Shown piece by piece: positions 33,640-43,900 of a stretch of DNA of 64,000 nt. This DNA comes from Paulownia fortunei (taxonomy: Eukaryota > Streptophyta > Magnoliopsida > Lamiales > Paulowniaceae): the NCBI GenBank assembly GCA_019321725.1, contig CM033118.1, forward strand, positions 10,132,071 to 10,196,070, read 5' to 3'. The notes under the pieces were generated by a model. The model saw only the letters and a list, made by a program, of their open reading frames with translations. It was not told where the DNA came from and did not search any database. Position numbers and translations under genes: made by a program. Numbering within the stretch: position 1 is the first letter of the stretch; each line of letters opens with the position of its first letter.

Positions 33640-34870
33640 AATATATTTTTTTCATCTCATATTAGTTGAACTAATGTTAGAACAATATCTGGTGTTGCAA
33701 ATCCCACCGAAGGTTGTGAAAAAGCTAATATTTTATTACCTGGTGGTATAAAATTTATAATTGATGACGCTATATTTTCTAGTAGATTGAAAAAAAATCT
33801 ACTAAATTTTAGAAATATACATCGTAATGGTTATAACATCAGCACCACAAAATGAAAAAGATGATGAATATCTATACATTACGTCTATTATCTCATGGAA
33901 GAAACATATATTGAAAAAACTACCAGCACACTCTTCCAGGTTATATTATACTTTTATAAGTTCAATAGAATCCTATAAGTTGATGGATGAAGAGTCAATG
34001 AATTTATAAAATTTTATCATTTGGCTTATCGTTTAGGTCATCTAGGTTCGATAATGATGCTAAGAATTATAAAAAATTCTCATGGATATCCGTTAAAGAA
34101 CTAAACAGTTATTTTGTCCAAAAAAAATTCATGTGCTGCTTGTTTTCAAGAAAAAATAATTATAAGGTCATCTCTAATAAAAGTTGCTTTTGAATCTTCG
34201 GCATTTTTAGAATGAATTCAAGAAGACATATGTGAGCATATTATTTCATCATGTGGACCATTTTAACATGTTGGTCATTTGCTAGACTCTTTGCTCAAAT
34301 AATTCAATTACATACACAATTTTTGGATTATACAATCAAGAAAATTCATATAGATAATGTTGGAGAATTTACATCCTAAGCAATTTGATGATTATTATAT
34401 GTCAATTAGGATTACAGTTGAGCATCTTATTGCTCACACACATACATGGAATGGGTTAGTATAGTTTTTTATTAAAAGACTAAAATTAATTGCTAGGCCT
34501 TTACTTATGAGAACAAAGTTACCCAATTTTGCTTGGAGACATGTTCTATTGCATACAACAACACTTATTTGAATAAGACTAACTACATATCATATTTATT
34601 TCCTGTTATAATTTGTCAATAATCAAGAACCAGATATCTCCCATCTCAGAGTTTTTGGTTGTGCTATTTATGTCCCAATTGTTCCACCACATTGCACCAA
34701 GATGGGTCCTCAAAGAAGACTGAGAATTTATGTTGGATTGGAATCCCCATCAATTATTAAATATCTCGAACCCCCTGACAGGTGATATTTTCATGGCATG
34801 ATTTGTGATTTCCATTTTGATGAGGCAATTTTTCCAACATTAGGGGGAGAGAAAAAATAGCCAGAAAAAT
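33640..34870 (+). pseudogene. Protease/integrase remnant of copia E
   Basis: A badly broken stretch. Around 33827-34009 a pre-integrase-like piece is open. The C-terminal integrase region is clearest at 34624-34780: EPDISHLRVFGCAIYVP, then TKMGPQRRLRIYVGLESPSIIKYLEP, followed by HFDEAIFPTLGG. That block is typical of the copia integrase end. The DDE core (34200-34500) is only vaguely recognisable. Confidence 0.65.
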
Positions 34871-35379
34871 AAGAACTTTTATGGAATACATCATCGTTAT
34901 CTCATTTTGATCTTCATATAAATCAACGTGTACTGGAAGTTCAAAACATTATTCACTTGCAAATGTAGCAAATCAATTAGATGATGCATTTACTAATATT
35001 AAAAAAATGATAGAATCAAACAACTGTCAATGCTTATGCTCGTACTGATGTTCCAATAGGATAAATTGCTAATACACTAGCAAAAGAGTCTAAGACATGC
35101 CATAAGTGTCATAGGATAGATTCTAAAGATAAAAAATTCAGAGTTATCGATACTACTCTTGAAGAGTCTATGCTAGAAACAATTAACATAACTAAATAAA
35201 TAAACCCAAAAAAGGTTCTGGTACCTGAAAATGATGATAATGAAGAGACCTCAATAATTTATGTCACTTAAAAAAAAGATGAAACTGAAATGAAATTATT
35301 GTTGACAACATATTTTTATATGTAGTAGCTCTCGAAATTATAAAAGAAAATGAGGATCATGAGTCAAAATCCGTTGATG

Positions 35380-36110
35380 AATATCCATGAAGAAATGATT
35401 GGGCAAAATGAAAAGACGTAATCCATGCAGAACTAAGTAAATTTGAAACATGTCAAATTTTTGGACCTATCATCCAAACATCTGAAGGTGTAAAACCTGT
35501 TGGCTATAAGTGGGTATTTATGCGAAAACGTAACAAGAAAATAAAATTATTAGATACAAAGCATGACTTGTAGTGCAAGATTTCTGAAAGAGACCTAGTG
35601 TCTAGTGGTGGATGCAATAACATTTAGATTTTTACTTAGTCTGGCAATTTCAGAAGGACTTCATATGTATATAATGGATGTTGTAACAACATATCTATAT
35701 GGATTATTTGATAGTGACATTTATTTAAAAGTTCCTAAAGGACTAAAAATTCTTAAAGAATATAATTCAAAATCCTAGAAAATGTAATTAGTTAAGTTAC
35801 AAAGATCTTTGTATGGATTAAAGCAATTTGGTTGCATGTGGTATAACTGTCTGAATAAATATCTTTTGAGAAAAGGATTTATCAACAATCGTATTTGTTC
35901 ATATATTTTTATTAAGAAGTTAAAGTCTCAATTTGCTATCATTGTTATTTATGTTGATGATTTAAACATCACTACGGTTCTTGAAGAGATTATAGAGATG
36001 ACCAAATTACTGAAAGATGAATTTGAAATGAAAGATTTAGGAAAAATAAAAACCTTGTCTTGGCCTACAGATTGAGCATTTAATTGGAGGGATTTTTGTT
36101 CATCAGTTAA
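35380..36110 (+). pseudogene. Reverse transcriptase remnant of copia E
   Basis: Pieces in order: WAK..DVIHAELSKFETCQIFGPI near 35400-35465, VKPVGYKWVFMRKRNKK near 35490-35540, and VVTTYLYGLFDSDIYLKVPKG near 35675-35740. The open block 35809-36075 has MYGLKQFGCMWYNCLNKYL and IVIYVDDLNITT, with an intact YVDD at 35950-35961, then LKDEFEMKDLGK. Frameshifts separate the blocks. Confidence 0.8.
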
Positions 36111-36199
36111 TTTATACTAAAAAAGTATTAAAATATTTTAACATGGATAAATTCCATCCAATGAGTTCTTCTATGGTTGCGATCCCTTGATGTGAAAAA

Positions 36200-36950
36200 A
36201 GACCCTTTTTGTCCTCGAGATGATGATGAAGAAACTCTTGGTTCTAAAATATCATATCTTAGTATTGTTGGCGTACTATTATATTTTGCTAATTGTACAA
36301 GACCTGACATAACATTTTCTGTTAATTTACTAGCTAGCAAGATATAGTTCTTCTCCAACTCGAAGGTACTAGAATGGTGTTAAACAGGTCCTCAGATATT
36401 TTAGGGGAACAACAAATATAAGTTTGTTTTATTTGCAGGATTTAAAGTCGGAATTAATTAGATATGCTGGTGTTGGATTTTTGTTTGATCTACATAAAGC
36501 AAGATCAAAAATAGGTTATTTGTTTACATATGGTGCTACTACTATTTCTTGGCGTTCTACAAAGAAAACTCTTATAGCCACTTCTTCGAATCATGCTAAA
36601 ATGTTGGCAATACATGAAGCAAGTCGAGAATGCTTAAGATTGAGATCTCTAGTTCAAAATATCCGAGAAACATGCGATCTTTCAATTATCAAAGAAAGTT
36701 CAATAGTGCTATATGAAGATAATGCAACATGTATAACCTAATATTAAAGAAGACAAAACCAAGCACATTTCACCAAAATTCTTTTTCACGAATAAACTCC
36801 AAAAGAAAGAGGATATAGATGTCCATCAAATTCGCTCTAGTGACAACTTGGTAGGCTTGTTTAGAAGGGTACTACCAACAACAACTTTTGAGAAATTAGT
36901 TCACAAGATTCGCATGCACCAGCTCAGAGATCTTTGTTAAAGTTTTTAAA
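36200..36950 (+). pseudogene. RNase H remnant of copia E
   Basis: SKISYLSIVGVLLYFANCTRPDITFSVNLL lies at 36245-36335. The open block 36424-36741 has YAGVGFLFDLHKARSKIGYLFTYGATTISWRSTKKTL and SIVLYEDNATCIT, the latter holding an RNase H acidic residue. The tail reads PKEREDIDVHQIRSSDNLV and FEKLVHKIRMHQLRDL to about 36940, the usual copia polyprotein end. Confidence 0.8.
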
Positions 36951-37179
36951 TAAGACATGATTCCATGAGGGAAGTAAATATGCCGATGCACTTTATTTTC
37001 CTTAACTTTGGTTTTATCCCACTGGGTTTTCCTAAATAAGGATTTTAATGAGGCATCTTCACCTTGTGTATTATATGAGAATAATGCACTCTTTTTCCTT
37101 CACTATGGTTTTTCGCACAGTATTTTTCCTAGTAAAATTTTAATGAGATATATTCTTGGTAATGAACATCCAAGGGGAG

Positions 37180-37330
37180 TGTTTTAATATGGCTAGTAAA
37201 TTATATTATATAAAAGTAATTAGTTATTCTTGTGTACTAATATAACAACATGCACACATACATATAAAAATCATATATTAGTCTATAAAAATATAAAATT
37301 GACTGTAATTGAAAATTTGAGGTAATATAT
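37180..37330 (+). repeat. Start of the copia E 3' LTR
   Basis: TGTTTTAATATGGC begins directly after the polypurine tract aaggggag (37172-37179), as expected for a copia 3' LTR. I cannot find the matching 5' LTR start, so the right boundary is arbitrary. Confidence 0.45.
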
Positions 37331-37610
37331 AAATTAGTTCGAGACCAACCTATTAAATCTTCAATCCGCCTTTACCGTGCGGTTTGGGTTGGACACTTTA
37401 GATAATTTAATAATTTGGTTGAAAACTCGTAGGCTCTACCAAACAACACCGGTAAAATGTACTATGCTCTCTCTAGGTAAATTACACTCCCTTCCCATTC
37501 TCACTAATTGAAGCAAACAATAGTAAAAACTCCTTACTAATATTCTAACCTTTTGGTGATACACTTTATGTAAATAATTCAATTTGTAATAGTGGATGTC
37601 CTGTCATGTG
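37331..37610. other. Unassigned sequence
   Basis: Contains ggtaaattacactcccttcccattctc near 37475-37505, which resembles the outer end of the foldback element at 27668-28892, but only over a short length. No gene is seen. Confidence 0.35.
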
Positions 37611-37740
37611 AGGATAATTGCATAAAACTCTAATGTATTCTAGCAAAGTAGCAAGAAACCTCCATGTGTTCAATAAAATACCTTAATACCCCTTGTGTTA
37701 ATCAAAAAATCTGCACACTCCTCCTCTGTCTACTAAAACT
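37611..37740. repeat. Fragment of a Mutator-like MITE end
   Basis: ggataattgcataaaactc, then the agcaaagtagcaag, gtgttaat and aaaaaatct blocks run parallel to the left terminal repeat of the MITE at 30084. I see no opposite end within the next kilobase, so this is a one-ended remnant or the end of a longer element. Confidence 0.55.
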
Positions 37741-38499
37741 AATGACATTAATTTATTTCTAGAGTTTTCCATTATAGCATTGCATATATACTTCTAACTA
37801 TTCTTCTTAACCTGACACTCTTCACACTCTTCAAGGGAGAGAGAGGCACTCTAGGTGTCGAGAAAGGAAGATGCCGACATTGAAGGGTCGTGAGCAGTCC
37901 TCTAGAAACAAACAGAGGGTAGCAACCATTCCTCTACAAACCAAAGTGGAGATGAAGATACGCCTCTTAGATTTATCAAATGTCAATAAATTTTTCCATT
38001 TTCCAATAAGGTTTTATGTTCCAATTTCTCACCTCAATTTTTGAATGAATTCAAGTTTTTAAATAGAGGTAAAGTTCTTAATTTTTGCTTATCAATTGTG
38101 TGGTGCGATCTCTTCTATAAAGGTAATACTCTTCAGTCTTTGCAGTTTTATGTCTTTTTTTTTGTGTATTATGCATGTATTTAATTTGTGAAGTATGTTT
38201 TTAGTGCATGAAATTAGAACAAAACCCATAGTTCCAATTTGTTTTTCCCTAATTACTTTCGGCAAAACCTTAATTTTTGTCCTAATTTATACTCTATTAT
38301 TTACCCTAATTGCCCTATTTATCGATGTCCAATTGCTTTATTATAGATACTTTATGTTTTCCCTGATTATGGTAAAAGTTGTCATTTGATTGTTTAATGA
38401 ATTCTATATTTTTTTTATTTTAGTTTAAACTTTTGTATTTTAGTTTGTTTATGATATTACATAGTTACTTGGAGGATATGGTTTTTTGTTTTTTAGGTT
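37741..38499. other. Unassigned AT-rich sequence
   Basis: No gene recognised. A short moderately GC-rich patch lies near 37840-37960. The open frame at 38195-38389 is hydrophobic and low-complexity, with no family motif. Confidence 0.35.
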
Positions 38500-38640
38500 A
38501 TGACAATGGAAGATGATACTTGGACTGTTAATGATGAATGTAGATTAATTGAATTAATTATTGAATCCAAATTAGTTAAACTACGTGGGGAGATTGAAGG
38601 TGTGGAAGATGTTTGGGAGAGGATGTCAAAAGCATATTGA
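38500..38640 (+). CDS. Short unrecognised open frame, possible gene or transposon exon fragment
   Basis: A 46-residue frame from the ATG at 38500 to the stop at 38640 (MTMEDDTWTVNDECRLIELI...DVWERMSKAY). Unlike most short frames in the window it is balanced in composition, with acidic residues and two Trp residues about 30 residues apart, a spacing reminiscent of SANT/Myb-like or MADF-like DNA-binding helices. A pyrimidine tract ending in AG lies just upstream (38481-38495), as at a 3' splice site. It may be an exon piece of a host gene or of a transposon whose end is the fragment at 37611. I cannot name it. Confidence 0.25.
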   Translation: MTMEDDTWTVNDECRLIELIIESKLVKLRGEIEGVEDVWERMSKAY

Positions 38641-38808
38641 GCAATGTGCTTGGGTTGATGTATTTAGTTAATTTGAATTGGAGAAATGATAAATTCACTA
38701 TTGAATAAAAAAAGGATAAATTTGATAGTACTTGTGCACGTCATACCATATATAGTACAGTCATTTCTCAGCCTAGGTTTATTGGGATGAAGTAACAAAT
38801 AAAATAAT

Positions 38809-41592
38809 ATTTTTAATCGTTAGACCTCTAATGCTAGCACATGATCTTAGTGGTTGAAATCTTATAACTTAATTAATTAATTCTACATTTAGATAAGAAA
38901 ATAATAGATTGTCAATATATTGGATATTCGTAGGTTATATGTTATAATTTTGAAAGTGATAAAAGTGTTACTAGTAAGCTTATATGATTCGATTTAATTA
39001 GATCATGGTGTTTTAAAAGTATACATCCAAAAATTAACATATTTCGAATATTGGACATGATATAATGTGATTTAAGTGTCATATTACAAGTTCCATATGT
39101 GCATATGATTTTAAGATGCAAATTAGATAATCATTTAAGAATCGGATGTCAATCGGTTAAAAGATTGAATGAAAGGTTAATAACTTGGGGTAGAATTTAT
39201 TATCCGATCATACAAAAATTAAAATAGGTTGTAAATAGATAAATAAATATTGATAAATATTAGATTAGAGCTATATAAGGTGTGTATAATATCAGATTTG
39301 AAACATCACTTGACACCTCAAGCTTTGCCACCTCAAGTTACCACCTCAAGTTTTCTTTATTTCTAAGCATTGAACCATGACCAAAAACCATTTTCTGAGC
39401 TAGTTCAATTTACAAACCTCCATATTGAATTTTATAAGTTTCTCTCAAGTGATTTAAAGTAAATAAAAAGTGAATGAAGCAAAAGGAAGTAAGGAAGGAG
39501 CAAGTAGAAGCTTAAAATTGTGCATAAGTAAGCTTAACTTATGCTTTTTTATTTTAGTTCTTGAATTGTTTGAGGGTTTATGATTTCTAAAGTTTATATA
39601 TTGTTTATAATCATGTTAGTATGTTATTTATGGTCTTATAATTCACAAAAAAAGGATTTTTAGTTGCAAAATCACAATAGAAATCACTAGGGACAGAAAC
39701 TGTATATTCACTGATTTTTTAGTCTTTAAAGTTGTATATGTGTATAATAACTTGATTAAAACCTATATATTTAACCATATATGTGTATATATATTATTTT
39801 AGGTGATGTATGTAAGTTTGGGGATGTTAAAAATCAAAATATGGTTTGATATTTGAAGAGACACTCAAAACTGTCATGATAGAACTTATAGTTTTTGTGT
39901 TGTGATAAGGGGGCTAGTTTTGATGATGTGAATCAGTGAGTTTTGGAAATTCTATAGTATGGTTACATTTTTATACATGTTATCTAAGTGTGGTAAAAAT
40001 TTGGGAGTGATTGAATATGCTTAAGGATGTCAAAATTATCATGCAACTAAATTGGACAAGAAGAAAATATGAAAATGTGAATCTGTCCCATTTGATAACT
40101 TAGCATGTTTCAACCTAAACATGTTGCTATTAAGTTCTAAAAATTAGGCACATGCTATTAGAGTTATAATACTTCAATTACATTATGTTTACATATATCT
40201 AAGATGTAAAATTAAGGTATTTGGGAGACTATATTGGGTTCTAGTTTGTAAAAGCTTGATTGTTACCTAGATAGCTTGGTGTTTAAGGTTTTAGTATGAG
40301 ATTTTGTGCTTTCAACTCACCAAATTGGGAATGGTGCTTGATGTTGGGTAATATTATAGACTATTTCTCATCTAAGGTTGAAGAGGAACACTAAACAAAT
40401 CTAGACTAAGCTACCAACTAAGTGAAATGTAAGTAAAGATCTATTTGCAACTACAATGTGTGAACATAGTACATCTTGAAGTATTTATACCTAATGTGTT
40501 GATGATATTTAAATTGATTGGATGATAAGTATATTATGTACCTTAAGAGGCTTATGATTCTTGAAACATGTTGAGAGCAAGATGTCTTGCATTTTATATT
40601 GAATACACCATTCAATAGCATTTGCATGTGCATGCATGGCATACAGGTATAGTTGAGGTCCTTGCATGCACGATATGATTTGAGAAATGATTTTTCATGC
40701 ATAAAGATGTTTATTGGCCACTACTAGTGCACCGAAGTATATGAGTTATGCTTATGTGATATTTTAGATACCGCAAGTGGGATACTTCTCGGTGGATTAT
40801 AAGGGAAGACAGGGGGTGAACCTTTGGTGATCACAAGAGGATGGTCCACTTGACTGTGCCTTTGTTATGATTGATACCATGGGTGGGATGCTTCTCAGGA
40901 GATCACAGGGAAAGATAGGGGGTATACCTATAGGGATCATAGGGGAATAGTCCACTCGATTGTATCAATCTGTTATTGATCATTTGATTATTGATATTAT
41001 GCAGAGTTCTTTCAAGTATATAGTAGGTGGGCCAAGGGCCATATAAAATGAAGTGATTTTGAATAAAAAATCTTTGATTTATGAGTACTCAAATATGACA
41101 TAGTTCTAGCATTATATCTTAGAGTTGAGTTACATGAGATTTTATATCATACTTTTGGTATGCATGATTTTTACTTATTGAGCATTAGCTTACATAGTTC
41201 ATGCATTATAAGTAAGCATGTGGGTTGGCAAGGGAACTCCTACAGGCTTTCAAAGGTCAACGTACATGGATGATGACCTATTGGGCTATTTTGTAGATTG
41301 TGCTTTTGATTTTACAGTCTATTGTATTACATTAGTGATTTTATCATATATATCACTTTCAAAACTCCATTATAAATCAGTCTAAGATTGTGATTATTTT
41401 GATAGACCATGTTATTGTTTAAATAATTATCTATGTATATACAGTGTTACAGGATATGAAAGCACTTTACTTTTATCAGTATTTTGTCAAACTAACTAGC
41501 TATAAAAAAAGTTATACACACGCATACATGCACAAACTATGTTGCACAGGTTATTCCTATATATGTATATATATTTTTGGGAGGTTGTGACA
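38809..41592 (+). mobile_element. Family T LTR, 5'-truncated
   Basis: Matches the LTR starting at 55843 from about 130 bases inside its start (aatcgttagacctctaatg) to the LTR end ggttgtgaca at 41592. No primer-binding site follows; gag sequence of an Athila-like element starts immediately, so it is an LTR inserted into or fused to that gag. The left end is lost together with any target duplication. It carries a tandem pair of 106-base units at 40767-40978 in place of the ATGCAAAT-type array of the copies at 16207 and 60385. Confidence 0.75.
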
Positions 41593-42720
41593 CCGATGAT
41601 GCTATTAGACTGAGATTGTTTATATTTTCTTTAAGGGACAAAGCCAAGATTTGGCTCAATTCATTGCTTGTGGAATCAGTTACTACATGGGATGCCATGA
41701 CACAAGCATTCCTAGCCAAGTACTTTCCACCTTCCAAAACTACCAAAATAAAGAACAACATTACTACATTTGTGCAATTTGAGTTGGAGTCTTTATATAA
41801 AGGTTGGGACAGGTTCAAGGATTTAATGAGGAGGTACCTACACTATAGTTTACCTACATAGCTTCAAGTGCAAACATTATACAATGGTTTGTCACCAGCC
41901 AATCGAGCTATGATAGATACAGCAGCGTGAGGCACAATCATTAGGAAAACTTTGGAGGAAGCATATGAATTGTTAAAGAAAATGGCGTTTAATAGTTACT
42001 AATGGTAAACAGATAGAAGTTTGGGAAAGAAGATAGTGGGAGTGTATACTGTTGACACATACTCCACCCTTTCAGCTCAAATCGAAGCATGGAACAAGAA
42101 GATTGATAACATGAGTGCTTCGGTGATGAAGGTACAAATTTTTGCATGTGAGTTATGTGGAGATAGATACTATAACATCGAGTGCCAAGTGGGGAACCCA
42201 TTTTCATCCTCATCCGAGCAAGCCAATTATGTTGGAAATTTCAATAGGTAAGCAAATAATCCCTATTCCCAAACGTACAATCCTAGATGGAGGAATCACC
42301 CAAATTTTGCATAGGGAGGTCAAAGTGGCTAAGGTACTTCTCAAGCTAATTAAAATATAGCAAGACTTTCACCACCTGGTTACCTACCCCAAGAGAAGAA
42401 ATTAAATTTGGAAGAGCTTATGGCCAAATTCATTGCTAACACCAAAGCGAGAATCCAAAACAATGAGGCAACCTTACAAAATTTGGAAACTCAAATAGGT
42501 CAAATTGTAAGTAGGGTTTTGGGGCATACTCAAGGGACATTGCCTAGTGACATGTGGAAAAATCCTAATGAACATGTCAAGACCATCACCTTGAGGAGTG
42601 GAAAGAAAGTAGACTTGAAGGTGAAAGAAGTAGAAGCTCAAGAGGAGGAGTCAATCCCCAGTGGCAAGAGAGAGGAACCTAAAAAAATGATAAATTGAAA
42701 GCGTGTTTATTCTTGCTAAG
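41593..42720 (+). pseudogene. gag remnant of element A2
   Basis: The N-terminus is cut off by the LTR. The gag core is well preserved: DDAIRLRLFIFSLRDKAKIW, then FLAKYFPPSKTTKIKNNI and GWDRFKDLMRR in 41593-41861. After a stop, LYNGLSPANRAMIDTAA and KTLEEAYELLKKMA follow. A zinc-knuckle-like segment, CELCGDRYYNIEC (42147-42185), has Tyr where CCHC knuckles have His. A Lys/Glu-rich open piece at 42408-42698 (MEELMAKFIANTKARIQNNEATLQ... ITLRSGKKV) is the usual region before the protease. Confidence 0.8.
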
Positions 42721-43900
42721 ATAGACGACGATGATGATGAAGGGATATAGGCTATTGTGGCGAGTTTCAAGGCCAATCCTCCTTACAAGAGGAGTGCACG
42801 TTTGAAGTATTAGAGAGGCCTCCCTCTACAAAGCAAAGCCATCCACTAAGGAGCCTCCTATTCTTGAACTTAAACCCCTTCCCCCTTTTTTAAAGTATGC
42901 TTATCTTGATGATTCAAATTATTTGTCGGTAATCATTTTCCCTTCCTTGACACGCAAGATGGAAGAAAAGCTCCTAAGAGTCCTTAGAGAGCATAAGAGC
43001 GCCCTTGGATGGAAGCTAGCTGATATCAAGAGAATTAACCCCTTAATTTGCATGCACAAAATCTTAATGGATAAGACCTATACGCCCATTGTATAACCAC
43101 AAATGAGATTAAATCCAATGATGCAAGAGGTAGTAAAGGCTAAAATCACCAAGATTCTTGACATAGGTATTATCTATCCCATCTCCAATAGTACATGGTA
43201 AGTCTCGTACAATATGTACCTAAAAAGGGAGGTATGACTGTTGTGCATAATGATCAAAATGAATTGATACTAACTAAGATGGTCACAAGTAGGGAGCATG
43301 TATGGGTTATAGAAATTGAATGATGCTACTAGAAAAGACCACTTTCCTATTCCCTTTATTGATCAAATGTTGGAAAGGTTTGTGGATTTTGAATTTTATT
43401 GCTTTCTTGATAGATATTCAGGTTACAACCAAATTGCTCCGAGAGAAAACCACTTTTACTTGTCCTTATGGTTCATTTGCATTTAGGAGAATTCTATTTA
43501 ATTTATGTAATGCTTCTGCTACATTTCAAATATGCATGATGGATATCTTTCATGATATGGTTGAAAATTTTCTTAAGATTTTCATGGATGATTTTTTTAT
43601 TTTTGGACCATCATTTGATGCTTGCATATCAAATCTTGATTTGGTTTTAGCTAGGTGTGAGGAAATTAACCTTGTTTTGAATTGGAAGAAATGTCATTTC
43701 ATGGTCAAGGAAGGTATTATCCTTGGTAACAAGATCTCACATAGAGAAATTGAGGTGGATAGGGCTAAGATGGAGGTGATTGAGAAGTTACCTCCTCCTA
43801 TATCAGTAAAAAGAGTGAGAAGTTCCTTAGGTCACACCAGTTTATCAAGAACTTTTCATAAATTGCTAAACCTCTCTCAAATGTTTTAGTTAAATATATA
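42721..43900 (+). pseudogene. Reverse transcriptase remnant of element A2; protease deleted
   Basis: Upstream RT sequence begins near 42850 (EPPILELKPLPPFLKYAYLDD, then RKMEEKLLRVLREHKSALGWKLADIKRI), directly after gag linker, so the protease segment appears deleted around 42760-42840. After breaks, the open block 43320-43889 shows RKDHFPIPF-type remains in another frame, FNLCNASATFQICMMDIFHDMVE, the active site FMDDF at 43581-43595 (both Asp kept), NWKKCHFMVKEGIILGN and VRSSLGHTS. A deletion around 43420-43440 removes part of the fingers/palm region. Confidence 0.8.

Larger units (their letters stand above)
31890..37179 (+). mobile_element. Decayed Ty1/copia retrotransposon E, internal region
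   Basis: Ordered remnants: a primer-site-like attatcatcacgac at 31890, gag with a CCHC-like segment, pre-integrase and integrase pieces, RT with an intact YVDD, RNase H, a 3' non-coding region, and the polypurine tract aaggggag at 37172-37179. It is a different family from copia D and X: gag and pol motifs differ and no shared LTR is seen. The many stops indicate an old insertion. Confidence 0.75.
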
